Assembly (NCBI RefSeq): GCF_001457815.1 | Contig: NZ_LN898221.1 | Coordinates: forward strand, 1,135,053-1,199,052 | Source: Vitreoscilla massiliensis | GTDB lineage: Bacteria > Pseudomonadota > Gammaproteobacteria > Burkholderiales > Neisseriaceae | Reading direction: 5' to 3' | DNA: 64,000 nucleotides | Shown here: in pieces, positions 41,418 to 50,228 of the stretch | Position numbering within the stretch: the first letter of the stretch is position 1 | Layout: the number at the start of each line of letters is the position of its first letter | Made by a program: the position numbers and the translations under genes | Notes under the pieces: model-generated | What the model saw: only the letters and a program-made list of their open reading frames with translations | The model's database searches: none | Told to the model about the DNA's origin: nothing

Positions 41418-41807
41418 TTACTGGCGGTACAATTTCACTGGGCAGTTTTGGCCGGTGACATCACTGCAAAACTGCACCATGTTTTCATTGTCCCATTTGA
41501 GGTAATGCGCGTCTTTTTGACCGGTTTGGTCTACCGTATTGCCAAAGCAATCGGTCATGTTGTTGTCACTGACAAACGCCATATTCATTTGTGGCAAGGC
41601 CGGTGTTGCTTGAATGTCATAGCGGCCTGTAACCCGTTCTTGGTCACTGGAAACAGCAAATTGGCCATCTGCATCAAAGCTGTAAAGCTCAGAACATTGG
41701 GGATTATTCGGTACGGGCATCGCCCATTGTCCCACGATTGAATTTTCTGCCCATGCCAACATCGGTACGGTCAAACACATCACAGCCAATATCTGTTTCA
41801 ATGCCAT
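41418..41807 (-). CDS. hypothetical periplasmic protein
   Basis: 129 residues. The signal peptide is about residues 1-20 (cleavage after AWA). The mature part has four Cys (SQC-like NPQCSEL, TDCFGN, FCSDV, NCPVK), suggesting two disulfides. It resembles short lipocalin-like stress proteins in general layout (SIVGQWAMPVP), but no family is claimed. Its ATG directly follows the panC stop codon, implying coupled translation. Confidence 0.7.
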   Translation of the reverse strand: MALKQILAVMCLTVPMLAWAENSIVGQWAMPVPNNPQCSELYSFDADGQFAVSSDQERVTGRYDIQATPALPQMNMAFVSDNNMTDCFGNTVDQTGQKDAHYLKWDNENMVQFCSDVTGQNCPVKLYRQ

Positions 41808-42647
41808 TTAGGCCTCCAAATGAATTTCCAAATTATCAATTAAACGGGTTTTGCCCAAACGCGCCGCCGCCAACACCACCACATGCGCGTCTCCGGCATG
41901 GGCGATTTGCAAATCGCCCGCATGGCGCACTTCAATATAGTCCACCACCCAGCCTTGGCCTTGCAAGCGGACAATCGCGTTTTGTTCCAATTTCGCATAG
42001 TCTTGACGGCCTGCGCGTATCTCGGCGGCCATCTCGCTCAATACTTGGTATAACTGCGGCGCTTGTGCACGTTCGGCTTCGGTCAAATAACCATTGCGAC
42101 TGGACAAGGCCAAACCATCGGCGGCGCGACCGGTGTCCACACCCACAATGCGGATGTCAAAATTCAAGTCTTCGACAAAACCACGAATCACCGCCAATTG
42201 TTGGTAGTCTTTTTTACCGAAACAGGCCACATTGGGCTTCACGATGTTGAACAATTTGCTCACCACCGTGGCCACACCGCGGAAATGACCGGGGCGGAAA
42301 GCGCCACACAATTCATTTTGCAAATGCGGTGGTTCCACTTGGTAGCTTTGGCTCACATGTGGGTACAATTCGGCTTCATTCGGTGCGAACAACACTTCCA
42401 CACCGGCCGCTGCCAATTTGGCCGCATCCGCATCCAAAGTGCGCGGATAAGACATGAAGTCTTCGCCTTGACCAAATTGCAAACGGTTCACAAAAATACT
42501 CACCACCACATGCGCAGCTTGCTCTGTGGCTTCTTTCACCAAAGCCAAATGACCATCGTGTAAATTGCCCATGGTCGGCACAAACGCCACTTGGTCCACG
42601 CCGCTGCGCCATGCACGCAATTCTTTAATTGTTGTGATAATTTGCAT
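41808..42647 (-). CDS. panC: pantothenate synthetase
   Basis: 279 residues from ATG 42647 (AGGAT 8 nt upstream; a GTG one codon earlier is possible). PTMGNLHDGHLALV at 25-38 has the HxGH nucleotidyl-transfer motif, and CFGKKDYQQL is conserved. It joins pantoate and beta-alanine with ATP to make pantothenate, the coenzyme A precursor. It lies 80 bp downstream of panB. Confidence 0.97.
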   Translation of the reverse strand: MQIITTIKELRAWRSGVDQVAFVPTMGNLHDGHLALVKEATEQAAHVVVSIFVNRLQFGQGEDFMSYPRTLDADAAKLAAAGVEVLFAPNEAELYPHVSQSYQVEPPHLQNELCGAFRPGHFRGVATVVSKLFNIVKPNVACFGKKDYQQLAVIRGFVEDLNFDIRIVGVDTGRAADGLALSSRNGYLTEAERAQAPQLYQVLSEMAAEIRAGRQDYAKLEQNAIVRLQGQGWVVDYIEVRHAGDLQIAHAGDAHVVVLAAARLGKTRLIDNLEIHLEA

Positions 42648-42673
42648 CACTGAAATCCTATTCTGGCAAGCAC

Positions 42674-42706
42674 ACAGGCTGTCAATAACCGATATTGACA
42701 GCCTGT
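42674..42706. repeat. perfect 14-bp inverted repeat between panB and panC
   Basis: ACAGGCTGTCAATA and its complement with a 5-nt loop. No T-run follows, so it is not a standard terminator. It sits inside the panB-panC mRNA, just ahead of panC. Confidence 0.65.
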
Positions 42707-42727
42707 TACGCTTAGATGACGCGTATC

Positions 42728-43522
42728 TTACGCGTTAAATTGATGCTCTGCAGCAGGAAATTCAGATTTTTTTACCGCATTGACATAGGCGCTGACAGCG
42801 GCCTGTATGCTGTCTTGGCCTTGCATAAAGTTGCGCACAAAGCGGGCAGTTTTACCGGGGAACACGCCCAAAATATCGTGCATCACCAACACTTGACCAT
42901 CGCACTCCGCGCCCGCACCTATGCCTATGGTTGGGCAAGCGACCGCACGCGTGACTTCTGCTGCCAAAGCCGCAGGCACACATTCCATCAATACCAAAGC
43001 CGCACCGGCAGCGTCATGTGCTTTGGCATCGGCCAACAGTGCTTGCGCTGCCATATCGCCTTTGCCTTGTACCTTATAGCCACCAAACGCATTCACCGAT
43101 TGCGGCGTCAAACCAATGTGGGCACACACAGGTATGCCACGCATTTGCAAGAATTCGGTGGTTTCTGCCATCCACACACCGCCTTCTAATTTGACCATGT
43201 GCGCACCGGCTTGCATCAGTTCTACCGCAGCGGCAAATGCCTGTTCTTTGCTTTGCTGAAAGCTGCCAAACGACAAATCGGTCACAATCATGGCGTTTTT
43301 ATTGCCACGCGCCACCGCACGGGTGTGGTAAACCATGTCGGCCAAGGTCACAGGCAAAGTCGAATCGTGGCCTTGCACCGTCATGCCGAGCGAATCGCCT
43401 ACCAACAACATGTCCACGCCGGCATCGCTCATCAAACTGGCAAAACTGGCTTCGTAACAGGTCAGCATGGCGATTTTTTCGCCCGCTTGTTTCATTTTAT
43501 TTAAAGTGCTTACAGTAATCAT
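42728..43522 (-). CDS. panB: 3-methyl-2-oxobutanoate hydroxymethyltransferase
   Basis: 264 residues. MLTCYEASFASLMSDAGVDMLLVGDSLG near the N-terminus and the metal-binding LEGG region are typical. It adds a hydroxymethyl group from methylene-THF to ketoisovalerate, the first pantothenate step. It starts 12 bp after the deoxynucleoside kinase stop, within the same operon. The uptake-like repeat at 42800 reads IQAAV. Confidence 0.97.
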   Translation of the reverse strand: MITVSTLNKMKQAGEKIAMLTCYEASFASLMSDAGVDMLLVGDSLGMTVQGHDSTLPVTLADMVYHTRAVARGNKNAMIVTDLSFGSFQQSKEQAFAAAVELMQAGAHMVKLEGGVWMAETTEFLQMRGIPVCAHIGLTPQSVNAFGGYKVQGKGDMAAQALLADAKAHDAAGAALVLMECVPAALAAEVTRAVACPTIGIGAGAECDGQVLVMHDILGVFPGKTARFVRNFMQGQDSIQAAVSAYVNAVKKSEFPAAEHQFNA

Positions 43523-43534
43523 GTTGTGCTTCTT

Positions 43535-44179
43535 TTATTGAGGCGTGGTTTCATTCAAATTCAAATAATGACGTGAGCCACGCATGTTTTGCATGGTATT
43601 GAGCAATAATTGAAAATGCTCGTCATTGTGAATGAAATCCAATTCATCGGTGTTGGCGATTAACAAAGGCGCATGGGTATACAAATGGAAGAAATGGCTG
43701 TATTCATCGTCTACTTGCGTCATGTAACCATTCGGGAACAATTTGTAATGCGCCGATTGTGAGCCATTGCTGTCTTGCTTGTTCGCCGTTTGTTTGCCTT
43801 GCAGGTAAATCACCAAATCCGGTACGGGGTATTCGGGCAAGACTTGTTGCTTTACCTGCCAGTATAAAGTGGCTTCATCGTCTTGTAACACGATAGGCAC
43901 AAAGATTTGGTCTTTTTCCAACAGGAAATCACTGACCACACGTTGGTGTTGCCGGTCTTCTTCCAAGACGATGCTGGCGGCGGCGGCGCGTTCCATCAAA
44001 AAATGCAATTGCGTCGCCAAACCATGGTTGGCGGCATTCAAATAAAACTTGGTTAAAAATGGATTTTGTTCTGGTGCCTCACTCAACAATTCACATTCAA
44101 AATGCTGTGCCAATTTGCGACTGAGGGCGGTTTTGCCGCTGCCGATTGAGCCTTCAACCACCAAATAGCGATAATCCAT
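43535..44179 (-). CDS. deoxynucleoside kinase (dAK/dGK type)
   Basis: 214 residues. The P-loop GSIGSGKTA is at 10-18. SDFLLEKDQIF corresponds to the D-R-S-like lid and substrate region of deoxynucleoside kinases, and PDLVIYLQGK follows. This family phosphorylates deoxyadenosine/deoxyguanosine for salvage. Placement between folK and panB is common in betaproteobacteria. The exact base preference is not readable. Confidence 0.9.
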   Translation of the reverse strand: MDYRYLVVEGSIGSGKTALSRKLAQHFECELLSEAPEQNPFLTKFYLNAANHGLATQLHFLMERAAAASIVLEEDRQHQRVVSDFLLEKDQIFVPIVLQDDEATLYWQVKQQVLPEYPVPDLVIYLQGKQTANKQDSNGSQSAHYKLFPNGYMTQVDDEYSHFFHLYTHAPLLIANTDELDFIHNDEHFQLLLNTMQNMRGSRHYLNLNETTPQ

Positions 44180-44191
44180 GTTGACTCCTAA

Positions 44192-44710
44192 TTAATGTGA
44201 TGTGGCATTGCCATTCCATGCAGGCACGCTTAAACGCTCGATGTCGCTGACATCCACACCCTGCAACAGCTGCAGCACCGACCCATGCGCTCCCAACTCA
44301 TGTTTCGGTACAATATCAGCCAATGGAATCAACACAAACCCACGCTCATGTGCGCGTGGGTGTGGCAACACCAAACGTTCTGTTTGCCATTGCTGGCCCG
44401 CATAATCAATCATGTCCAAATCCAAGGTGCGCGGCGCATTCTGAAAGCTGCGTTCACGCCCAAATTCGGCTTCTATCTGATTGAGCACCCGCAACAATAC
44501 CATAGGAGCCAAGCTGGTTTCTATGTGCACTGCCGCATTTATGAAATCGGGTTGATCTGTGTAGCCCACAGGTGCGGTGCGATACAAGGCAGATGCGGCC
44601 TGTAAGCTAATGTGCTCTTGTTCGGCTAAGCATTTGATGGCGCGTTGTATTTGCGTCACCGGCTCAGACAAATTGCTGCCCAAGGCGATTAATGCTGACT
44701 GCATCATCAT
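44192..44710 (-). CDS. folK: 6-hydroxymethyl-7,8-dihydropterin pyrophosphokinase
   Basis: 172 residues. ALIALGSNL at 5-13, the central FINAAVHIETSL and RTLDLDMIDY (Mg/ATP binding) with LPHPRAHERGFVLIPLADI are all present. It transfers pyrophosphate from ATP to hydroxymethyl-dihydropterin in folate synthesis. The start ATG overlaps the pcnB TGA (ATGA), so the genes are coupled. The uptake-like repeat reads LQAAS. Confidence 0.97.
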   Translation of the reverse strand: MMMQSALIALGSNLSEPVTQIQRAIKCLAEQEHISLQAASALYRTAPVGYTDQPDFINAAVHIETSLAPMVLLRVLNQIEAEFGRERSFQNAPRTLDLDMIDYAGQQWQTERLVLPHPRAHERGFVLIPLADIVPKHELGAHGSVLQLLQGVDVSDIERLSVPAWNGNATSH

Positions 44711-46053
44711 GCACTCTCAGATTTGTTGGCGGTTTTCGGTTTGCGACGGCGGCGGCGTTTTTTGGTGGCAGGCGTGCCCTCACCCTCTATCGCCACTGGC
44801 TGCGCTTGCACCATGGCAGCGCGCTCATCGTCCGACACCGCTTGGAAATGCTGCCACCACACCACGCTGTCGGTATTGTCCTCACCCACTTCATGACGCA
44901 ACAATAAGAAATCATAAGCGGCACGAAAACGCGCTTGCGCCAACAAACGAAACGGACGTTGGCCTCGCTGATTGTCAAACTGTGCTTGCATTTGCCAGAT
45001 TTCACGGCACATGGCGGTCATGCGGTGTGGCAAACCCCAACTGCTGCTGTCCAATTCCACCCGCACTTGCTCTATCGCCTCATTCAAGGCAAATTGGCTT
45101 TTCAGGCCGCTGGCGATACAGGCTTGCCACGCACTGCGCACTTTCGGCCACAACAAAGCTGCCAATAAGAAACCGATGGAGACGTGTTTGCCTTGTTTGA
45201 TACGGGTATCAGTGTTTTCCAAGGCCAATTGTATGAAAGGCTCGTCCAAATCTTGGTCGATCAACACCTGTAAAAATGGGTGTACCGAAGTGTCTATGCC
45301 CAAACGGCGGGTATTGTGCAAACAAGCCAAGGCATGGCCTGACAACAATAATTTGATTAACTCATCCACCAAACGGGCGGGTGGCTCTGCTCCCAACCAT
45401 GGTGAACACTCGGCCATCACCGCCGCGATTGCAGCATCCAATTCAAAACCCAATTTGGTCGACAAACGCAGCGCCCGCAATACCCGCACTGGGTCTTCAC
45501 GAAAACGCTGTTTGGGCTCACCTATCATCACCAAACGCTGCGCCTTGATGTCGGCAACACCGTGATGGTAATCAATCACTTGATTGGCCATGGCATCGTA
45601 ATACAAGGCATTGCAAGTAAAGTCGCGGCGTAACGCATCCTCGGCTTGGCTGCCAAAGGTATTGTCACGCATGATGCGACCTTGTTCGTTTTGTGTCACC
45701 TCATCGCCGCCACGGTAAGTGGTGACTTCTATGGTTTCCGGCCCCACCATCACATGCACAATGCGAAAACGGCGGCCGATGATGCGGCTGCGTTTGAACA
45801 AGGCGCGCACTTCTTCGGGCGTGGCATTGGTGGCAATGTCAAAATCCTTAGGTGTCAAACCCACCATCAAATCGCGCACGCCGCCGCCCACAACCATGGC
45901 ATCAAAACCACTTTGGTGTAATTGTTTCACTACTTTTTGCGCCGCATTGCTCAAGCGCGACAGACTCAAACCAAAGTCTTTGCCGTCCAAAACCAATGCT
46001 GGCACCGTGCTGCCGTCTGCGGCAGCTGTTTTTCTTAACCGCTTATTTGTCAT
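44707..46053 (-). CDS. pcnB: poly(A) polymerase I
   Basis: 448 residues. The nucleotidyltransferase motif GGGVRDLMVGLTPKDFDIAT is near 57-77, and GEPKQRFREDPVRVLRALR is the neck domain. The C-terminus is basic (KKRRRRRKPK), as usual for PcnB RNA binding. The DFD acidic pair is intact, favouring poly(A) polymerase over CCA-adding enzyme; the two are related. It adds poly(A) tails that promote mRNA decay. First gene of the pcnB-folK-dNK-panB-panC operon. Confidence 0.93.
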   Translation of the reverse strand: MTNKRLRKTAAADGSTVPALVLDGKDFGLSLSRLSNAAQKVVKQLHQSGFDAMVVGGGVRDLMVGLTPKDFDIATNATPEEVRALFKRSRIIGRRFRIVHVMVGPETIEVTTYRGGDEVTQNEQGRIMRDNTFGSQAEDALRRDFTCNALYYDAMANQVIDYHHGVADIKAQRLVMIGEPKQRFREDPVRVLRALRLSTKLGFELDAAIAAVMAECSPWLGAEPPARLVDELIKLLLSGHALACLHNTRRLGIDTSVHPFLQVLIDQDLDEPFIQLALENTDTRIKQGKHVSIGFLLAALLWPKVRSAWQACIASGLKSQFALNEAIEQVRVELDSSSWGLPHRMTAMCREIWQMQAQFDNQRGQRPFRLLAQARFRAAYDFLLLRHEVGEDNTDSVVWWQHFQAVSDDERAAMVQAQPVAIEGEGTPATKKRRRRRKPKTANKSESA

Positions 46054-46191
46054 AGATTCCGACGCCTTACAGGACGCCGCTGCTGATTGTATCGGCGTGC
46101 ATTATACGCTAAATGCTTGCTTTTCATGTTTGAAAACTGCGTTTGTGCCTCATCAAACTACCTAGTCGAGACAAGATTGGTTATAATACGG

Positions 46192-46197
46192 CTTTAT
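46192..46197 (+). promoter_or_regulatory. -10 element ahead of the DUF3460 gene
   Basis: A perfect TATAAT lies 53 bp before the ATG at 46250, in the divergent pcnB spacer. No convincing -35 partner is seen. Confidence 0.5.
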
Positions 46198-46249
46198 TTA
46201 CACCTCAGTGTTGGTTGTCCTTAGACCAACCGCATTCGGCAGAACAACT

Positions 46250-46441
46250 ATGTACAACTACCAATCAGAATTCACCCAATTCATGAATGACTATCTGGAG
46301 AAAAACCCAGATGTGGCAGAAGGTCGTTTGACCAACCGTGGCAAATTGTGGGACGTGACGTTAAAAGACGAAGAACAAAACAGCTTTGAAGCCGCTGAAT
46401 TGCCTAAACCTGCTTACACTTACCAAACCAGCGCTGATTAA
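46250..46441 (+). CDS. DUF3460 family small protein
   Basis: 63 residues from ATG 46250. MYNYQSEFTQFMNDYLEKNPDVAEGRL matches the general pattern of DUF3460, a short conserved betaproteobacterial family without known role. An in-frame ATG at 46208 gives a basic, unlike-family extension and is rejected. It is followed 5 bp later by the O-methyltransferase. Confidence 0.85.
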   Translation: MYNYQSEFTQFMNDYLEKNPDVAEGRLTNRGKLWDVTLKDEEQNSFEAAELPKPAYTYQTSAD

Positions 46442-46446
46442 TTGTT

Positions 46447-47124
46447 GTGACGGTAGAAACATGGAGTATTGCGCCCGAGTTGGCGCAATATTTGCACGCC
46501 ATAGGCCCCAAAGAACCTGAAGTATTACAACGCTTGCGCGCGCGCAATACTGGGCATCGCTTAGGCAAAATGAGTCTTGCGCCGGAACAAGCACAACTAT
46601 TGGTGTGGTTGGCCAAACTCACCCAAACCCGCAAATACTTGGAATTGGGTGTGTTCACTGGCTACAGCAGTACCGCCATGGCTTTGGCCTTGCCGGACGA
46701 TGCGCACATCATCGCTTGCGATTTGAATGCCAGTTTTACCGACTTGGCGCAACAAGTGTGGCAAGAAGCGGGCGTGGCCGACAAAATCGAATTGCGTTTG
46801 CAACCGGCTTTGTTCAGCTTACAAGAGTTGTTGGAAGAAGGTCACGCTGGCAGTTTTGACATGGCATTCATCGATGCCGACAAAGCGCCGACGCCGCAAT
46901 ACGTGGATTTGTGTTTGGAATTGGTGCGTGTCGGTGGCATCATCGCCATAGACAATGTTTTGCTCGGCGGGCGGGTGTTACAGGCCACTCAAGCAGACAG
47001 TCCACCCAGTGTGAGCATCTTGCAGCAGTTCAACCGCGCCATGCCAGATGACCCTCGTTATGTGGCCATCACCTTACCTGTAGGCGACGGCATGACTTTA
47101 CTGGTCAAACAAACTCAGGATTGA
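46447..47124 (+). CDS. O-methyltransferase of the CCoAOMT/YrrM type
   Basis: 225 residues from GTG 46447, the only in-frame start. KYLELGVFTGYSSTAMALAL is motif I, FDMAFIDADKAP the metal-binding Asp region, and IAIDNVLLGGRV follows. It transfers a methyl group from SAM to a hydroxyl; tRNA-modifying relatives (TrmR) also exist, so an RNA substrate is possible. Near the 3' end the uptake-like repeat carries one mismatch (GGCCAC) and reads LQAT. Confidence 0.92.
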   Translation: MTVETWSIAPELAQYLHAIGPKEPEVLQRLRARNTGHRLGKMSLAPEQAQLLVWLAKLTQTRKYLELGVFTGYSSTAMALALPDDAHIIACDLNASFTDLAQQVWQEAGVADKIELRLQPALFSLQELLEEGHAGSFDMAFIDADKAPTPQYVDLCLELVRVGGIIAIDNVLLGGRVLQATQADSPPSVSILQQFNRAMPDDPRYVAITLPVGDGMTLLVKQTQD

Positions 47125-47127
47125 ATC

Positions 47128-47862
47128 ATGATGAAACGCGTTGGATTAAGTGGTGTCGCCTTCAGTGTCTTACTCAGCGCGTGTCAAAGCATCGCCCCTC
47201 CATCCAACACGGCCGCCACTGCCACACCCGAGCCTACTGTGGCTGCGGCTTCTGCTCCCAATCCCGATGGCCACATCAATCATGCAGCAACTGCGCCAGC
47301 CGTTGAATCAGAAGAAGCGGTGAATGAAGTGGAGATGCTGCAAGAGCATGTGAAACTGCTGGAACAAAACATCACCTTATTGCAAGAGCAAGTGCAGCGT
47401 TTGACCCGCCAACAAGTCGGCCTGAACCAAAGCATAGGCGTGTTGGCCAAGAACCAAGGCGTGCGTGCCAACACCACCCACATCGACACCACGGTCTTAA
47501 AAACCGACCAAACCTACAGCCGTGCCTATCAGCAATTTCAGCAAAAAAAATACAACCAAGCCATCCAAACCCTGCGCCCATATGCCAATGGTGGTGATGG
47601 CAGCAATGAAGCCAGCAATGGCATGTATTTGCTGATGCTGTCGCACAAAAACCTCAAACAATGTGAATCGACCATTGCTGTCGGTCGCCAATTCCAACAG
47701 CGCTTCCCGCAACACATTCGTGCGGCTGAGGCTTTGTACAGTGTTGGCCAATGCCAATACGACATGCAGCAAAAAGACATTGCACGCGAAACTTGGAAAC
47801 GTGTGCGCGTACTCTACCCTCACAGTGCCGCTGCCAAACGCGCGGCACAACAATCGAAATAA
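47128..47862 (+). CDS. CpoB/YbgF-like lipoprotein with coiled coil and TPR
   Basis: 244 residues. The lipobox LLSAC gives a lipidated Cys at residue 19. A Pro/Ala/Thr-rich linker (20-65) is followed by a coiled coil at about 68-105 (EMLQEHVKLLEQNITLLQEQVQRLTR). TPR-like repeats follow from about 128 (AYQQFQQKKYNQAIQTLRPY; ALYSVGQCQYDMQQKD). CpoB coordinates peptidoglycan synthesis with outer-membrane constriction beside Tol-Pal; tol genes are not near. AGGAT precedes the ATG by 7 nt. Confidence 0.8.
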   Translation: MMKRVGLSGVAFSVLLSACQSIAPPSNTAATATPEPTVAAASAPNPDGHINHAATAPAVESEEAVNEVEMLQEHVKLLEQNITLLQEQVQRLTRQQVGLNQSIGVLAKNQGVRANTTHIDTTVLKTDQTYSRAYQQFQQKKYNQAIQTLRPYANGGDGSNEASNGMYLLMLSHKNLKQCESTIAVGRQFQQRFPQHIRAAEALYSVGQCQYDMQQKDIARETWKRVRVLYPHSAAAKRAAQQSK

Positions 47863-47876
47863 CAGGAAAGTTTACT

Positions 47877-48368
47877 ATGGTACAAGTGGGCATCATTATG
47901 GGCAGCAACAGTGACTGGAACGTCATGCAACATGCTGCAGCCTTCTTACAACAATTTGGCGTGGCGTTTGAATGCAAAGTGGTTTCTGCCCATCGCACCC
48001 CGGATTTGATGTTTGAATATGCCGAACAAGCCCGCGCACGCGGCCTGAAAGCCATTATTGCTGGCGCTGGCGGTGCAGCACACTTGCCAGGCATGGTGGC
48101 GGCCAAAACCACTTTACCTGTCTTAGGAGTACCGGTTCCGAGTAAGTATTTGCGCGGCGAAGATTCTTTATTGTCCATCGTGCAAATGCCCAAAGGCGTG
48201 CCTGTGGCCACTTTCGCCATTGGTGAAGCTGGCGCTGCTAACGCTGCCTTGTTCGCCATTTCCTTGCTCGCCAATGACAATGCCGAATTGGCGGCGCAAT
48301 TGGCCGAGTTCCGCCACAAACAAGAACAAACCGTTTTGGCCATGGACTTGCCTGAAATCGATATTTAA
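47877..48368 (+). CDS. purE: N5-carboxyaminoimidazole ribonucleotide mutase
   Basis: 163 residues from ATG 47877, set by AGGAAAG 6 nt upstream. GIIMGSNSDW at 5-14 and VVSAHRTPDL at 38-47 are the active-site blocks; GAGGAAHLPGM follows. It moves the carboxyl group from N5-CAIR to CAIR in purine synthesis. It works with PurK, encoded 657 bp downstream. Confidence 0.97.
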   Translation: MVQVGIIMGSNSDWNVMQHAAAFLQQFGVAFECKVVSAHRTPDLMFEYAEQARARGLKAIIAGAGGAAHLPGMVAAKTTLPVLGVPVPSKYLRGEDSLLSIVQMPKGVPVATFAIGEAGAANAALFAISLLANDNAELAAQLAEFRHKQEQTVLAMDLPEIDI

Positions 48369-48383
48369 GGCACGACAAACGTT

Positions 48384-48391
48384 TACAGGCC
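48384..48391 (-). repeat. single uptake-like repeat after purE
   Basis: Core TACAGGCC inside GTTTACAGGCCGCATTAT, between purE and the periplasmic gene. Confidence 0.7.
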
Positions 48392-48423
48392 GCATTATCG
48401 CTTGATTAGCCAAAGGATGCCCG

Positions 48424-49029
48424 ATGAAAACCATGATGTCTGTTGCAGCTGCCACTGTGGCCTTATTGTGTGGTCAATACGCACTGGCAGAAATTGCCGC
48501 ACCCGCCATAGCGGACAACACCGCACGCATCCGTTTGTTTGGTCAAAACGGCCACGCCAGCGTGGCCCATGTGGGCATAGACTGCAGCAGCAATGTGCGT
48601 GGCACCAAAATCAATGTTGGCGGCACTTTAGGCCAAGCCTTTGGCTCACTGGTCGGTGCGTCCAAAAACACCAGTTTGGGACTTGCGGCTACACCGGCCA
48701 CGGAAAACTTAAAACAGCGCAATGGCATCTTGTCCAAAGCGTTTTATAAGGAAATCGTCGTACCGGCCGGCCTGCCATTGAATGCCAACAGCAGCGCCAA
48801 CATCATGGGCACTTCGGCCTTGAATCCCGGCGTGAACTATGTCGTCAAAGACCGCAATTATGTGGCCGGTACGGTGTCGTTCATTCCAGAAGCCGGCCAT
48901 GATTACGAAATTTTGTCGCTGCATGAAGGCCGCAAAGTGTTTATTGTTGTCAATGACATTACCCATGGCGACATGGTCAGCGTGACCACCCAACCCGCTT
49001 ATACTTGCACATCACAGAAGCAAACATGA
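48424..49029 (+). CDS. hypothetical periplasmic protein between purE and purK
   Basis: 201 residues. The signal peptide is about 1-22 (cleavage after ALA). The mature protein has a Gly/Ser/Asn-rich beta-like composition (NNTARIRLFGQNGHASVAHV-type start) and one Cys pair (DCSSN and YTCTS). Not recognised. AAAGGA precedes the ATG. It overlaps the purK start by 4 nt (ATGA), which couples an envelope gene to purine genes for no evident reason. Confidence 0.7.
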   Translation: MKTMMSVAAATVALLCGQYALAEIAAPAIADNTARIRLFGQNGHASVAHVGIDCSSNVRGTKINVGGTLGQAFGSLVGASKNTSLGLAATPATENLKQRNGILSKAFYKEIVVPAGLPLNANSSANIMGTSALNPGVNYVVKDRNYVAGTVSFIPEAGHDYEILSLHEGRKVFIVVNDITHGDMVSVTTQPAYTCTSQKQT

Positions 49030-50171
49030 CTCTCACTACCCCGATTTTACCCCCTGCCCGCTTGGGCATCTTAGGCGGCGGCCAACTCGGTCGCATGTTC
49101 ACCGTGGCAGCCAAAACCATGGGCTACCAAGTGGTGGTATTGGACCCAGACCCATTGGCACCGGCAGCCGAATTTGCCGATGAGCATTTGTGCGCCGCGT
49201 TTACCGATGCCGAGGCTTTGGCCAAGTTGGCACAATGTGCGGCCGTCACCACCGAGTTTGAAAACGTCAACGCCGACGCCATGCGCCAATTGGCACAGCA
49301 CACGGTGGTATCGCCCAGCGGCGACTGTGTGGCCATCGCCCAAAACCGCATCCATGAAAAAGCATGGATACGCAAAGCCGGTTTGCAAACCGCGCCTTAC
49401 CAAGTGATAGAAAGCGCCGCCGACATCAGCGAGGCCTCAGCCGAATTCCTGCCGGGCATCTTGAAAACCGCCACCATGGGCTACGATGGCAAAGGCCAAA
49501 TCCGCGTCAAAACCGTGGCTGAATTACAGGCCGCTTTTGCCGAACACAATGGTGTCGCTTGTGTGTTGGAAAAAATGGTCGATTTGCGGGCGGAAATCTC
49601 CGTCATTGTCTGCCGTTTGAACAATGAGCAAGCGCTGTGTTTCGACCCTGCGGAAAACCAACACATAGACGGCATTTTGGCCTATTCCATCGTTCCGGCG
49701 CGTTTGCCACAAGCCTTGCAACAACAGGCGCAAACCATGGCCAAACGCTTGGCGGATGAATTGGATTATGTCGGTGTGTTGGCAGTAGAAATGTTTGTGA
49801 CCGGCGACGATTCAGTATTGGTGGTAAACGAGATGGCACCGCGCCCACACAACTCGGGCCATCACACCCTCAATGCTTGCGTAACCGACCAATTCCAACA
49901 ACAAGTGCGCTTGATGTGTGGCTTAACCCCTGGCAATACCGCCTTGTTATCGCCTTGTACCATGGCCAATATCTTGGGCGATGTGTGGGGTGACGATGGC
50001 AGCGAACCAAACTGGCTCAACCTGCAACAACAAGCCAGCAGCCATTTGCATTTGTACGGCAAAAAGTCGGCACGCAAAGGCCGAAAAATGGGCCACTTCA
50101 CCACGCTGGCAGACAATGCCGACGCCGCATTACAGGCCGCTCAAGCCTTGCATGGCAGCTTGAAAAAATAA
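49026..50171 (+). CDS. purK: N5-carboxyaminoimidazole ribonucleotide synthase
   Basis: 381 residues from ATG 49026 (ATGA overlap). GILGGGQLGRMF is the N-terminal nucleotide loop and the ATP-grasp domain follows with LKTATMGYDGKGQIRV, VNEMAPRPHNSGHHT and GDDSVLVVNE. It carboxylates AIR with ATP and bicarbonate. Two uptake-like repeats inside both encode LQAA. Confidence 0.97.
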   Translation: MTLTTPILPPARLGILGGGQLGRMFTVAAKTMGYQVVVLDPDPLAPAAEFADEHLCAAFTDAEALAKLAQCAAVTTEFENVNADAMRQLAQHTVVSPSGDCVAIAQNRIHEKAWIRKAGLQTAPYQVIESAADISEASAEFLPGILKTATMGYDGKGQIRVKTVAELQAAFAEHNGVACVLEKMVDLRAEISVIVCRLNNEQALCFDPAENQHIDGILAYSIVPARLPQALQQQAQTMAKRLADELDYVGVLAVEMFVTGDDSVLVVNEMAPRPHNSGHHTLNACVTDQFQQQVRLMCGLTPGNTALLSPCTMANILGDVWGDDGSEPNWLNLQQQASSHLHLYGKKSARKGRKMGHFTTLADNADAALQAAQALHGSLKK

Positions 50172-50202
50172 GCATGCTTATATAATGTTATCAGTAACAA
50201 CA

Positions 50203-50228
50203 AAAGCAGCCTTAGGGCTGCTTTTTTA
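50203..50228 (+). terminator. purK intrinsic terminator
   Basis: AAAGCAGCC and GGCTGCTTT pair around TTAG, followed by a run of T. Confidence 0.85.
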
